A stretch of DNA of 64,000 nt from Sphingomonas sp. Leaf343 (lineage in GTDB: Bacteria; Pseudomonadota; Alphaproteobacteria; Sphingomonadales; Sphingomonadaceae): contig NZ_LMPG01000010.1 in NCBI RefSeq assembly GCF_001423765.1, positions 1,220 through 65,219 of the forward strand, read 5' to 3'. Positions within the stretch are counted from its first letter, which is position 1; every line of letters begins with the position of its first letter. The position numbers were made by a program, and so were the translations under genes. This document shows, piece after piece, positions 1 through 8,349 of this stretch. The notes under the pieces are model-generated. The model was given only the letters and a program-made list of their open reading frames with translations, searched no databases and was not told the DNA's origin.

Positions 1-69
1 CCCGCCGATGCTGCCAGGCGGGTTGTGCAACACCGCCCCGAGGGGCACCATACTAACCCCGGACTCCAG

Positions 70-615
70 TTATGACTGGTAGAGCTTTGGGGAACACGTC
101 ACCTTCACCGTCAGCGTGAAGCGGGAAAGACCCTGGTCATACTGGTAATAGGGCAGGTCGAACGTCGCGCCGTCCTTCAGCGGCAACGCGCCAAAGGCCA
201 CGCCCCACAGATTGCCCTCCCACACGGGCGCAGGCGCAGTCACGTCGATCGGGATCGCGACGCCCTTGTCCGTGCGTGTGCCCGTGATACGGCCGTCGGC
301 GTACCGTAACCGGACATGCTCCTCGCCGTTGCGGCGATTGTCGAAGCTGATCGGCAGCAGGTCCTTCCGCGACAGCACGAAATGATCGCGCATGTCGAAT
401 TTGCCGTCGCCGATGCGCTGATGAACGACCACGTCCCAGGCCGGCTTGCCGCCTGCGGTCGTCGCCTTGATCGTCTGCCGGGTCAGACCCATCGCCTGTC
501 CGCCGCGCGCGATGACGAAACACTGGTCGGCCGGCTTCAGCTTGTGCCCGTCCGGCTTCACCACCATCGGGGCCGCCGCCTGTGCCGCCGCCAGCGCCAT
601 CATCATCGCGATCAT
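70..615 (-). CDS. Secreted protein of unknown function (possibly DUF3108-like)
   Basis: A 181-residue protein with a short hydrophobic, Met/Ala-rich N-terminus that looks like a Sec signal peptide ending near AQAAA. The rest alternates polar and hydrophobic residues and reads as a beta-rich exported domain; the pattern is weakly reminiscent of DUF3108 periplasmic proteins, but I cannot confirm this. Two cysteines (in DQCFV and VTCSP) could pair. The start at 615 is favoured because a strong GGAGGG ribosome-binding site lies just upstream, although that site is buried in a hairpin (618-647). It lies 59 bases downstream of ettA on the same strand. Function unknown. Confidence 0.75.
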   Translation of the reverse strand: MIAMMMALAAAQAAAPMVVKPDGHKLKPADQCFVIARGGQAMGLTRQTIKATTAGGKPAWDVVVHQRIGDGKFDMRDHFVLSRKDLLPISFDNRRNGEEHVRLRYADGRITGTRTDKGVAIPIDVTAPAPVWEGNLWGVAFGALPLKDGATFDLPYYQYDQGLSRFTLTVKVTCSPKLYQS

Positions 616-617
616 CC

Positions 618-647
618 ACGTCCCTCCCGAAATACCGGAAGGGACGT
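618..647 (-). promoter_or_regulatory. 12-bp hairpin covering the ribosome-binding site of the first gene
   Basis: On the minus strand two 12-base arms (647-636 and 629-618) pair fully, with one G-U wobble, around a six-base loop. The second arm contains the GGGAGGG Shine-Dalgarno of the 70-615 gene, two bases before its ATG. It also lies about 28 bases beyond the ettA stop, so it could act as a terminator, but no T-run follows it. Confidence 0.55.
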
Positions 648-674
648 GTGTGAGTTACATAGGGCAGTCAAGCG

Positions 675-2354
675 TCAGCGCGTCAGCTTCTTGTACGCCA
701 GTCGCGTCGGACGATCGGCGGCGTCGCCCAGGCGGCGGCGCTTGTCCTCTTCGTAGCTTTCGTAATTGCCCTCGAACCATTCGACGTGGCTGTCGCCCTC
801 GAACGCGAGGATGTGCGTGCAGAGGCGATCGAGGAAGAAGCGATCGTGGCTGATGACGACGGCGCAGCCCGCGAACGTCTCCAGCGCCTCTTCCAGCGCG
901 CGCAGCGTCTCGACGTCGAGATCGTTGGTCGGCTCGTCGAGCAGCAGGACGTTGCCGCCCTCCTTCAGCATCTTGGCCATGTGGACGCGGTTGCGCTCAC
1001 CGCCCGATAGCTGGCCGACCTTCTTCTGCTGGTCCGCTCCGCGGAAGTTGAACGCGCCGACATAGGCCCGCGTCCCCATCTCCTGCTTGCCGAAGCGGAA
1101 GATCTCCAGTTCGTCGGAGATTTCCTGCCAGACGTTCTTGTTGGGATCGAGATCGTCGCGGCTCTGGTCGACATAGCCGAGCTTGACGGTCGAGCCGACC
1201 TCGATGGTGCCCTCGTCCGGTGTTTCCTGACCGGTGATGAGCTTGAACAGCGTCGACTTGCCCGCGCCGTTCGGCCCGATCACGCCGACGATACCGCCCG
1301 GCGGCAGGGTGAAGTCGAGATTGTCGAACAGCAGCTTGTCGCCATAGGACTTGGTCAGCCCCTTGGCCTCGATCACCTTGCCGCCCAGCCGCGACGGAAG
1401 CTGGATCAGGATCGCGGCCTTGCCGGCGACGCGGCTCTCCTGCTTTTCCATCAGCTCGTCGAACGCGCGGATACGCGCCTTGCTCTTGGTCTGCCGCGCC
1501 TTGGGGGTCTGGCGCATCCACGCCAGTTCGTCGGCGATCGCCTTCTGCTTGCCGGCCTCCTCGCGCTCTTCCTGTTCAAGGCGCTTGGCCTTCTTTTCGA
1601 GATAGCCGGAATAGTTGGACTCGTAGGTGTAGTAACGGCCGCGATCCAGTTCGAGCACCCAGTTGACGACGTTATCGAGGAAGTAGCGGTCGTGCGTCAC
1701 GAGGATGACGTTGCCGGTATATTCCTTCAGGTAATTTTCCAGCCACGACACGCTTTCGGCGTCCAGATGGTTGGTCGGCTCGTCGAGCAGCAGGATGTCC
1801 GGCTTCTCCAGCAGCAGCTTGCACAGCGCCACGCGGCGCTTCTCGCCGCCCGACAGGTTGGTCACCGGCGAATCGCCCGGTGGGCAGCGCAACGCCTCCA
1901 TCGCCTGTTCCAGCTGGCTGTCGAGCGACCAGCCGTCGACCGCGTCGATCTTGGCCTGAAGCTCGCCCATCTCCTCCATCAGCGCGTCGAAGTCGGTGTC
2001 GTCCTGCGGATCGCCCATCTCGGCCGAGATCGCGTTGAACCGGTCGACCAGATCCGCGACCGGGCGGACGCCGTCCTTGACGTTGCCCATCACGTCCTTG
2101 GTCGGATCGAGCTGCGGCTCCTGCGCCAGATAGCCGACACGGATACCCTCTGCGGCCCAGGCCTCGCCGACGAAATCGGGGTCCATGCCGGCCATGATCT
2201 TCATCAGCGTCGACTTGCCCGATCCGTTCGGGCCGATGATCGCGATCTTGGCCGACGGGATGAACTGCAGGTGGATGTTGTTCAGGACGGGCTTGTTCGC
2301 GCCCGGGAAGGTCTTGGTCAGACCCTTCATGACGTAGGTGTACTGGACGGCCAT
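675..2354 (-). CDS. ettA: Energy-dependent translational throttle protein EttA (ABC-F)
   Basis: A 559-residue ABC-F protein with two ABC ATPase domains and no membrane segments. The first has Walker A GPNGSGKST and signature LSGGEKRR; the second has GPNGAGKST and LSGGERNR. Both carry LLLDEPTN Walker B motifs. EttA binds the ribosomal E site and gates entry into elongation according to ATP/ADP level. The start at 2354 gives the usual EttA opening MAVQYTYVMKGL and the usual length near 555; the frame stays open upstream, but that extension does not match the family. A good promoter lies 46-75 bases upstream. Confidence 0.96.
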   Translation of the reverse strand: MAVQYTYVMKGLTKTFPGANKPVLNNIHLQFIPSAKIAIIGPNGSGKSTLMKIMAGMDPDFVGEAWAAEGIRVGYLAQEPQLDPTKDVMGNVKDGVRPVADLVDRFNAISAEMGDPQDDTDFDALMEEMGELQAKIDAVDGWSLDSQLEQAMEALRCPPGDSPVTNLSGGEKRRVALCKLLLEKPDILLLDEPTNHLDAESVSWLENYLKEYTGNVILVTHDRYFLDNVVNWVLELDRGRYYTYESNYSGYLEKKAKRLEQEEREEAGKQKAIADELAWMRQTPKARQTKSKARIRAFDELMEKQESRVAGKAAILIQLPSRLGGKVIEAKGLTKSYGDKLLFDNLDFTLPPGGIVGVIGPNGAGKSTLFKLITGQETPDEGTIEVGSTVKLGYVDQSRDDLDPNKNVWQEISDELEIFRFGKQEMGTRAYVGAFNFRGADQQKKVGQLSGGERNRVHMAKMLKEGGNVLLLDEPTNDLDVETLRALEEALETFAGCAVVISHDRFFLDRLCTHILAFEGDSHVEWFEGNYESYEEDKRRRLGDAADRPTRLAYKKLTR

Positions 2355-2400
2355 GCTGGCACGCGCTCCGTATTCGAGAAGTGGCGGAAGTGTTGCCCGC

Positions 2401-2429
2401 GAGATAGCGACGACGCGGGTTTTTGGCAA
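2401..2429 (-). promoter_or_regulatory. Probable ettA promoter
   Basis: Read on the minus strand, a -35 box TTGCCA (2429-2424) and a -10 box TATCTC (2406-2401) are separated by 17 bases. The transcript would start about 40 bases before the ettA ATG. Identified by eye; no start-site data. Confidence 0.45.
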
Positions 2430-2433
2430 CGCG

Positions 2434-2451
2434 GGGCGGGTTCGCCCGCCC
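2434..2451 (-). terminator. Hairpin at the end of the NYN gene
   Basis: Perfect 7-bp GC arms (2434-2440 and 2445-2451) with a four-base loop. The hairpin touches the stop codon of the NYN gene and lies just before the ettA promoter. There is no T-run, so termination strength is uncertain. Confidence 0.4.
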
Positions 2452-3230
2452 TACCGCACGCGTTTCACGAACAGCCGTCCACCCTCCCGCGATTCCGACT
2501 GGAAGTTCGGCACCGCCTTGATGAGATCGGCGAGGTTCCGGTACCCGTAATTCCGCGCGTCGAAGCTGGACCGGTTGGCGGCCAGCTGCCCCATTGCCGA
2601 CAGGCTGACGAAACCCTTCTCGTCGCGCTTGGTCGCGTCATAGGCGTCGATCAGGAGTTTGAGCAGGTCCTCGCCCACCGGCGCCTTCGCCTTGGGCGCT
2701 GCCCGACCGGCGATGGCGGGGGGCAGGGACTGCTCGATCGGCACGTCCTCCGACGTCGGCAAGGCGGCCGCCGCCGGAGCGGGGCGCTCGGTCAGCAGCG
2801 CGCCGACGTCGATGAAGCGCGTGCACGCCTGCCGGAACCCCTCCGGCGTCTTCGATCCGCCAAAACCGTAGACGGGAAGCCCGTCCTGCCGGATCCGCAT
2901 GGCGAGGGGCATGAAGTCGCTGTCCGACGACATGATTCCGAACCCCTCGACCCGGCCCCGGAACAGCAGGTCCATCGCGTCGATCGTCATCTTCATGTCG
3001 GTGGCGTTCTTGCCCTTGGTCAGGTCGAACTGCTGCTGCGGTTCGATGCCATGGCGGATCGCCATGTCCTGCCACGGCTTCAGCCCGGACTTGGTCCAGT
3101 TGCCGTAGACGCGCCGGACGTTGACGGTGCCGAGCTCCGCCAGCACCGTCAGCACGGGGTCGAGCGTGGCGGCGGACGCGTTGTCGGCGTCGATCAGCAG
3201 GGCGATGTTGCGGGTGGAGGTGTCTTCCAT
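2451..3230 (-). CDS. NYN-domain ribonuclease-like protein with C-terminal OST-HTH/LOTUS domain
   Basis: A 259-residue cytosolic protein. Residues about 8-150 are a LabA/DUF88-type NYN (PIN-like) nuclease domain with the acidic landmarks LLIDADNAS, KNATDMKMTIDAMDLL and SSDSDFMPLA, which normally bind the catalytic metal. After an Ala/Pro-rich linker, residues about 185-259 resemble an OST-HTH/LOTUS RNA-binding domain (GFVSLSAMGQ followed by YGYRNLADLIKAV). Proteins of this architecture are predicted RNA-processing or RNA-decay enzymes; the bacterial substrate is unknown. The start is supported by a G-rich AGGGGGG site just before ATG. Confidence 0.88.
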   Translation of the reverse strand: MEDTSTRNIALLIDADNASAATLDPVLTVLAELGTVNVRRVYGNWTKSGLKPWQDMAIRHGIEPQQQFDLTKGKNATDMKMTIDAMDLLFRGRVEGFGIMSSDSDFMPLAMRIRQDGLPVYGFGGSKTPEGFRQACTRFIDVGALLTERPAPAAAALPTSEDVPIEQSLPPAIAGRAAPKAKAPVGEDLLKLLIDAYDATKRDEKGFVSLSAMGQLAANRSSFDARNYGYRNLADLIKAVPNFQSESREGGRLFVKRVR

Positions 3231-3272
3231 GCCCCCCTTGTCGCCGACCCGGCCCGCCCCGGCAAGCGCAGC

Positions 3273-3542
3273 CTAACCGGCGTCGCCGCGCCGGTCGGAG
3301 GGTCGGGCGACGCCCGCATCGATGTCGTTCTGCCTGGTGGCGCGGGTATGGGTGTCCGCGTCGCCGACATCGTGCGCCAGATCGTCCGCGCTGCCGACGT
3401 CACGGGCCAGTGCGCCGCTGCCCTTGCCGCCGGCGGTCGTGCCGCTCGCGGTGCCGCCGCCATCGGAGTCCGCGACAGCCTGTTCGATCAGTTCGTGGTC
3501 GTCGGTGTCGCGCGCGGTCGTGGCACGGGGATTCTCGGCCAT
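3273..3542 (-). CDS. Small hydrophilic protein, unknown function
   Basis: An 89-residue, highly charged protein rich in Asp, Ala, Gly and Thr, with no membrane segment or signal peptide and a largely disordered look. The start is well supported by AGAAGGAGACGAGAA directly before ATG, the cleanest Shine-Dalgarno in this part of the window. The N-terminal half contains DHELIEQAV and the middle a Gly/Ser/Thr-rich stretch. I think short proteins of this type occur next to housekeeping genes in sphingomonads, but I cannot name a family. It lies between the NYN gene and greB on the same strand. Confidence 0.7.
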   Translation of the reverse strand: MAENPRATTARDTDDHELIEQAVADSDGGGTASGTTAGGKGSGALARDVGSADDLAHDVGDADTHTRATRQNDIDAGVARPSDRRGDAG

Positions 3543-3591
3543 TTCTCGTCTCCTTCTAGGGAGTCAACGGCCACATCTGTCGCACCGTTCC

Positions 3592-4074
3592 TCATCCGGA
3601 CGGATAGGAGAGGGCGATCACCTCATATTCGCGGACGCCCGCGGGCAGCTCGACGCGGCGCAGATCGCCCACCGCCGCACCCCGCAGCGCGAGGGCGAGA
3701 GGCGCGTTCCACCCGATGCGGCCCGCCCCCGCATCCGTCTCGTCGTCTCCGACCAGCGTCAGGACGCGTTCGATATCATCCTCGTCCGCGATCGTGATCG
3801 TCGCGCCGAACCACGCGCGGCTGCGGTCCTCCTGTCGCGCGGGATCGACGACCTTCGCCGCCTTCATCCGCTTCGCCAGCCAGCCGAGCCGCCGGTCGAT
3901 CTCGCGCAGACGCTTGCGGCCATAGATATAGTCGCCATTCTCCGACCGGTCCCCATTGCCCGCCGCCCAGCTGATCGTCTCCACCAGCGCCGGGCGTTCG
4001 GTCGCGAACAGCTGCTCGTATTCCACGCGCAGGGCGGCGTAGCCGGCGGGTGTGATGTAATTGGGGCGGTCCAT
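3592..4074 (-). CDS. greB: Transcript cleavage factor GreB
   Basis: A 160-residue Gre-family protein. The N-terminal antiparallel coiled coil (about residues 8-75) has the acidic tip region GDRSENGDYIYGRKRLREIDRR, split here as GDRSENGDY then IYGRKRLREIDRR, whose acidic residues reach into the RNA polymerase secondary channel and stimulate cleavage of backtracked RNA. The C-terminal half is the FKBP-like domain that docks on polymerase. The REIDRR form and tip sequence fit GreB better than GreA. Length matches GreB (about 158). Confidence 0.9.
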   Translation of the reverse strand: MDRPNYITPAGYAALRVEYEQLFATERPALVETISWAAGNGDRSENGDYIYGRKRLREIDRRLGWLAKRMKAAKVVDPARQEDRSRAWFGATITIADEDDIERVLTLVGDDETDAGAGRIGWNAPLALALRGAAVGDLRRVELPAGVREYEVIALSYPSG

Positions 4075-4104
4075 GCCGCGTTCCTACGCGGACCGCCGCA
4101 TTCA

Positions 4105-6135
4105 TCAACCCGGGCGGTTCTTGCCCAGATACCAGCTCAGCCGCGTCGCCCCCCGGCTCTGCGCGCGGGCGGGGTTCATCAGGTCGTACACGACCGCATT
4201 CTCCAGCACGCGCTGCACGTAATTGCGCGTCTCGGTATAAGGGATCGCTTCCACCCAATCGACCCACTCGACCGCGCCCGTGCGCGGGTCGCCGAACTGG
4301 CGCAGCCACTTGTTCACGTTGCCGCCGCCCGCATTGTACGCGGCGATCGCCAGCGGGTAGCTGCCGTAATTATTGAAGACGCGCTGGAAATAGCTCGATC
4401 CCAGCATGATCGACAGGTTCGGGTCGGTCGTCAGTTGGTCGGGCGAATAGCTCAGCCCCATCTTAACGGCCTGCTCACGCGCAGTGGCCGGCATCAACTG
4501 CATCAGCCCGCGCGCACCCGCGCCACTGATCGCCGCGCGGTCGAACTGGCTCTCCTGCCGCGCGATGGCGTGGATCAACGTCCACTGACCCTCGTACCCG
4601 TTCGGCACCGGCACCGTCGGAAAGCCCGCCGCGGAATATTCCGTCAGCCCATTCTGCATCGCGCTGCGCCCGACCATCACCGCCAGATCGGGGCGCGCGA
4701 TCTGCCGCGCCAGATCGGCGGCCAGCCAGTGATCGGTGTCGCTGGTCGCGTCCGCCGCGATCTGCCGGACGAAGGCGGTCTGGTCCTTCCAGTCGCCGAT
4801 CTGGCCCAGGAAGCGCACCGCCTGCACCGTCTCGCGCGCGGCAAAGGCGTTCCGCTCGGCCTGCGCGATCAGCGGCACGGGCGGGGGCGGCGGCGCGACC
4901 AGCGACTGGCCGGTCCGCTCCAGCGCCAGTTGCCCGTAATATTGGTCCCGGTACCCCGCCGCCTGCGCGTAGAACCCCGCTGCCTGCGTCGCCAGCCCGG
5001 CTGCCTCCGCCGCGCGGCCCGCCCAGTAGAAGCCCTTGGCGCGCGTCTGCGGCGCCATGCTGCCGCGGCCGTACCGCTCGAACAGCGGCATCGCGTCGGC
5101 GGGGCGGCCGAGCTGCTTCATCGCCGTCTGCCCGGCGAGCCACACGAGCGAAGTATAGTCGTCGCGCTCGCCATACGGCTTCTTCGACACGTCGGTGCCG
5201 GCCGGATAGGCGTCGTCGACCTGCCGCGCGATGTCGTAGGCGACCTGCCACTGATTGTCCGCCGCCGCCCCGCGGGCGTTGACCAGCAGCACCTCGTACC
5301 ATTTCTCGACATTGCCGGGCCGGGCCGCTAGTGCCGGCCGGGATGCGAGCCAGGGCCGCACGCTGGGGCTCAACGTGTTGCGCAGCCACGTCGCCCGATC
5401 CGCGACATAGCCCGGATCGTTGGCGTACAGCGCCTGCGTCGCCGCGGAGATCGCCGCCGCATCGGGAGCCCTGGTCCGGAACGCCAGCCTTGCCGCGAAG
5501 ATCGGGCGTTTCGCAGCGCTGGTATAGCCGAGCTGTCGCTGCGCCGTGCCGGTCGCGTCCTGCCACAGCAGCGCATCCATCCGCGCGTCGTGATCGTCCG
5601 GCGTCAGCGCGCCGGCGAACTGGGTCAGCACCAGCCCCTCGTCCTGCGTCGACAGCGATCCCATCCGCCACGCCGCCTTCGCCGCGGCATTCGCCCCGGC
5701 GATATCGCCGCTCGCCGCCAGTGCGCGGGCGAGCGCGACATGGCCCGTCGCCGATTGCGGCGGATAACGACGGAAGAAGGCGACGACATTGCCCGGCGCG
5801 GCGTTCTGCGCCTGACGCTCCGCCGCACGGCGGTTCGCCGCCTCGCCGGGCCAGCCCGGATGCGCGGTCAGGAAACTGGCGTAGCTGTCGAACGGCAGTG
5901 CATCGGTCTGTTGCAACGCGCGCCACTGGGCCAGCGCCGAGGCAAGGGCGGGGCTGCCGATCGCGGGCCCAACCGGACTTCCCAGCTGTCGCGAAGTGGA
6001 TGTTGCGCCGGTCGCGGCGGCGGCGCGGTTCGCCGCCTCCACGCTGGCGCGTTCGATCTGTTCCTGCGTCTGGGGCAGGCCGGCGGTGCCGGCGAAAAGG
6101 GCGAGGAGGACGGTCGACTTCAGGGATGCGATCAT
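4105..6135 (-). CDS. Soluble lytic murein transglycosylase (Slt70-like)
   Basis: A 676-residue periplasmic enzyme that cleaves the MurNAc-GlcNAc bond of peptidoglycan, forming anhydroMurNAc. A signal peptide covers about the first 20 residues. A long alpha-helical, Ala-rich superhelical region follows to about residue 500, as in Slt70. The C-terminal SLT domain has the catalytic glutamate in ARQESQFD (about E528), then GARGLMQLMPATA and AYNAGGGNV. It is divergent from dapA with about 77 bases between the starts. The family assignment is firm; the precise cellular role is inferred. Confidence 0.93.
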   Translation of the reverse strand: MIASLKSTVLLALFAGTAGLPQTQEQIERASVEAANRAAAATGATSTSRQLGSPVGPAIGSPALASALAQWRALQQTDALPFDSYASFLTAHPGWPGEAANRRAAERQAQNAAPGNVVAFFRRYPPQSATGHVALARALAASGDIAGANAAAKAAWRMGSLSTQDEGLVLTQFAGALTPDDHDARMDALLWQDATGTAQRQLGYTSAAKRPIFAARLAFRTRAPDAAAISAATQALYANDPGYVADRATWLRNTLSPSVRPWLASRPALAARPGNVEKWYEVLLVNARGAAADNQWQVAYDIARQVDDAYPAGTDVSKKPYGERDDYTSLVWLAGQTAMKQLGRPADAMPLFERYGRGSMAPQTRAKGFYWAGRAAEAAGLATQAAGFYAQAAGYRDQYYGQLALERTGQSLVAPPPPPVPLIAQAERNAFAARETVQAVRFLGQIGDWKDQTAFVRQIAADATSDTDHWLAADLARQIARPDLAVMVGRSAMQNGLTEYSAAGFPTVPVPNGYEGQWTLIHAIARQESQFDRAAISGAGARGLMQLMPATAREQAVKMGLSYSPDQLTTDPNLSIMLGSSYFQRVFNNYGSYPLAIAAYNAGGGNVNKWLRQFGDPRTGAVEWVDWVEAIPYTETRNYVQRVLENAVVYDLMNPARAQSRGATRLSWYLGKNRPG

Positions 6136-6177
6136 GTGGACAATCTAGTCCCGCAACCCGTATCTGTCCTGAACGAA

Positions 6178-6207
6178 TTGACGCCCCGTGGCGCGAACAA
6201 GGTTATT
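6178..6207 (+). promoter_or_regulatory. Possible dapA promoter, very close to ATG
   Basis: TTGACG (6178-6183) and a weak -10, GTTATT (6202-6207), separated by 18 bases. The -10 ends five bases before the dapA ATG, so initiation would occur at or next to the start codon. A weak AAGG about ten bases upstream of the ATG is an alternative signal. Confidence 0.3.
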
Positions 6208-6212
6208 TTCGC

Positions 6213-7097
6213 ATGTTTTCCGGATCGATCCCCGCCCTCGTCACGCCGTTCGATCCGACCGGCGCGTTCGACGACGCGGCATTCCGCGATCTGGTGGAAT
6301 GGCAGATCGCCGAGGGATCGTCGGGCCTCGTCGCCTGCGGCACGACCGGGGAGGCGGCGACGCTGACCAAGGACGAGCATTTCGAGGTCGTGCGAGTCTG
6401 CGTCGATCAGGCGAGGGGCCGCGTGCCGGTGATCGCCGGCGCGGGATCGAACGATACGCGCGTCGCCGCCGCCAACCTGATCGCCGCCAGGGATGCGGGT
6501 GCCGACGCCGCGCTGATGGTCCCGCCCTATTACAACCGGCCGGGGCAGGAGGGCATCTTCCGCCATTTCGAGGCGCTGGCGCACGACGTGCCGCTGCCGA
6601 TCATCCTCTACAACGTCCCCGGCCGCACCGTGACCGACATCCTGCCTGCCACCGTGATCCGCATCGTGCAGGCTTTCCCGACCGTGTTCGTCGGGATCAA
6701 GGACGCCAGCGGCGTGTTGCCGCGCGTCACCCAGCACCGGCTCGCGCTCGGGGACGGCTTCGCCCAGCTGTCGGGCAACGACGATCTGGCGCTGCCATAC
6801 AACACGCTGGGCGGGGTCGGCTGCATCTCGGTCACCGCGAATGCCGCGCCGCGCCTGTGCGCGGAGTTCCAGACGGCCTGCGCCGGGGGCGATCATGCCG
6901 CCGCGCTGGCGCTGCACGACCGGCTCTATGCGCTGCACGACGCGATGTTCGTCGATGCGTCTCCCGGCCCGGTCAAGTACGCGATGACGCGGGTGCGCTC
7001 CGGCTTCCCGCCGCATCTGCGCCTGCCGATGACCCCGGCGGGCGAGGCGGCCCGATCCGCGATCGATGCCGGGCTGGCCGCGGCCGGGCTCGCATAG
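6213..7097 (+). CDS. dapA: 4-hydroxy-tetrahydrodipicolinate synthase
   Basis: A 294-residue TIM-barrel aldolase that condenses pyruvate with aspartate semialdehyde, the first committed step to diaminopimelate and lysine. Landmarks are CGTTGEAATL near the N-terminus, the tyrosine in ILYNVPGRT, and the Schiff-base lysine in VGIKDASG (about K163). The start at 6213 gives MFSGSIPALVTPF, the usual DapA opening and length; the frame is open far upstream, but that part does not resemble the family. smpB follows after 106 bases. Confidence 0.96.
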   Translation: MFSGSIPALVTPFDPTGAFDDAAFRDLVEWQIAEGSSGLVACGTTGEAATLTKDEHFEVVRVCVDQARGRVPVIAGAGSNDTRVAAANLIAARDAGADAALMVPPYYNRPGQEGIFRHFEALAHDVPLPIILYNVPGRTVTDILPATVIRIVQAFPTVFVGIKDASGVLPRVTQHRLALGDGFAQLSGNDDLALPYNTLGGVGCISVTANAAPRLCAEFQTACAGGDHAAALALHDRLYALHDAMFVDASPGPVKYAMTRVRSGFPPHLRLPMTPAGEAARSAIDAGLAAAGLA

Positions 7098-7203
7098 TCG
7101 AACTCGCCCGGCCGGTCCGCGGACGCCATAACGGCGCGGCACCGGGCCGGAGCGTGCGATCGCCGCTTCCCAGCGGGGCAGGGGCTGCCTACATCGGGAC
7201 GAC

Positions 7204-7686
7204 ATGTCCCGCCCCAAACCCGCCACCTTCGACAAGAAGAAGATCGTCGCCGAGAATCGCAAGGCGCGGTTCGAATACAGCATCGAACAGGTGTTCGAGG
7301 CCGGCATCGCGTTGACCGGCACAGAGGTGAAGTCGCTCCGCTTCGGCGAGGGGTCGATCGCCGAAAGCTATGCCGAGGTGAAGGAATCGGAGATCTGGCT
7401 GGTCAACGCCAACGTCCCCGAATTCAGCCACGGCAACCGCTTCAACCACGAGGCGAAGCGACCCCGTAAATTGCTCCTTCATGAGCGCGAGATAAACAAG
7501 CTCCACGGTGCGGTCGCGCGGGAGGGCATGACGCTCGTCCCGCTCTCCGTCTACTTCAACAGCCGGGGGAGAGCGAAGGTGGAGCTGGCGCTGGCCAAGG
7601 GCCGCAAGGATCACGACAAGCGCGCCGCCATCAAGGAGCGCGAGTGGAAGCGAGAGGCCGGGCGCATCATGCGCGAGCGCGGGTGA
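7204..7686 (+). CDS. smpB: SsrA-binding protein SmpB
   Basis: A 160-residue OB-fold protein that binds tmRNA and delivers it to stalled ribosomes for trans-translation. Family landmarks: [19 protein letters not shown], the NANVPEF segment, [12 protein letters not shown], and the basic C-terminal tail ([19 protein letters not shown]) that mimics the codon-anticodon duplex in the decoding centre. Length is normal. Its stop overlaps the next gene's start by one base (TGATG). No ssrA gene was seen in the window. Confidence 0.96.
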   Translation: MSRPKPATFDKKKIVAENRKARFEYSIEQVFEAGIALTGTEVKSLRFGEGSIAESYAEVKESEIWLVNANVPEFSHGNRFNHEAKRPRKLLLHEREINKLHGAVAREGMTLVPLSVYFNSRGRAKVELALAKGRKDHDKRAAIKEREWKREAGRIMRERG

Positions 7687-8279
7687 TGGCTCCGCGGCCG
7701 GACATGGCTGTTCCGCCCACCATCTGGCAGCGTTCGGCCGCATGGTGCCGCCGCAACCTGCCGACGCGCGAGTCGATGGAGCGCAACCGGATGCTGCGGC
7801 CCGTCGCGCACCGGGTCCTCGCGCCGGAGCTCTGGCGCTTCACCCGCCGTTCGGTTCCGCGCGGCGTCGCGCTGGGGATGGTCGCCGGATTTCTGTTCCC
7901 GGTCGCGCAGATCGCGATCGCCGCCGTCTTCGCGCTGCCGTTCCGCGCCAATGTGCCCGTCGCGGCGCTGACGACGTTCATCACCAATCCGCTGACCACC
8001 CCGATCCTGTGGATCATGGCGTACCAGATCGGCGCGTGGCTGTTGCGGACCGACGTCCCGATCCTGACGCAGCCGGCGGCGGAGGCGGCGACCGGCTGGC
8101 TGCAATGGGCGACACAGGCGCTGCACTGGCTGTGGGACAAGGGACCGGCGTTCGGCGTCGGCCTGATCGTGATGACGGCGGGGGCGTCGATCCTTGGCTA
8201 TGCGCTGTCGGCGCTCGGGTGGCGGCTGTGGATCGCGCGCAAATGGCGGCATCGGCACGACGGCCGCGCGGCGATGTGA
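7686..8279 (+). CDS. DUF2062 membrane protein
   Basis: A 197-residue inner-membrane protein with a basic N-terminus and three or four hydrophobic segments, including VALGMVAGFLFPVAQIAIA and a stretch near the C-terminus. The segment around PRGVALGMVAGFLFP and FITNPLTTPILWIMAYQIG is typical of DUF2062, a family of small membrane proteins without established biochemical function. The start at 7686 overlaps the smpB stop by one base, which suggests translational coupling; a second in-frame ATG at 7704 is possible. Confidence 0.85.
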   Translation: MAPRPDMAVPPTIWQRSAAWCRRNLPTRESMERNRMLRPVAHRVLAPELWRFTRRSVPRGVALGMVAGFLFPVAQIAIAAVFALPFRANVPVAALTTFITNPLTTPILWIMAYQIGAWLLRTDVPILTQPAAEAATGWLQWATQALHWLWDKGPAFGVGLIVMTAGASILGYALSALGWRLWIARKWRHRHDGRAAM

Positions 8280-8289
8280 TTCCCGCCGT

Positions 8290-8317
8290 TTGACGCGCCG
8301 TCATGGAAGAGTAAGAC
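8290..8317 (+). promoter_or_regulatory. Possible promoter of the M13 peptidase gene
   Basis: TTGACG (8290-8295), 16-base spacer, TAAGAC (8312-8317). The -10 is weak. It lies in the 70-base gap before the M13 peptidase start, which has an AAAGGA ribosome-binding site. Confidence 0.3.
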
Positions 8318-8349
8318 ACCGCACATCCACAGCCTTTAAAGGATGTTAG

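Noticed and set aside
3322..5331. Long plus-strand open frame (about 670 codons) opposite greB and the lytic transglycosylase
   Set aside because: Arg/Pro/His-rich composition without domains. It is the complement of real genes in GC-rich DNA.
7098..7203. Possible tmRNA or other structured RNA next to smpB
   Set aside because: The gap is only 106 bases and shows no tRNA-like ends or tag-coding frame.
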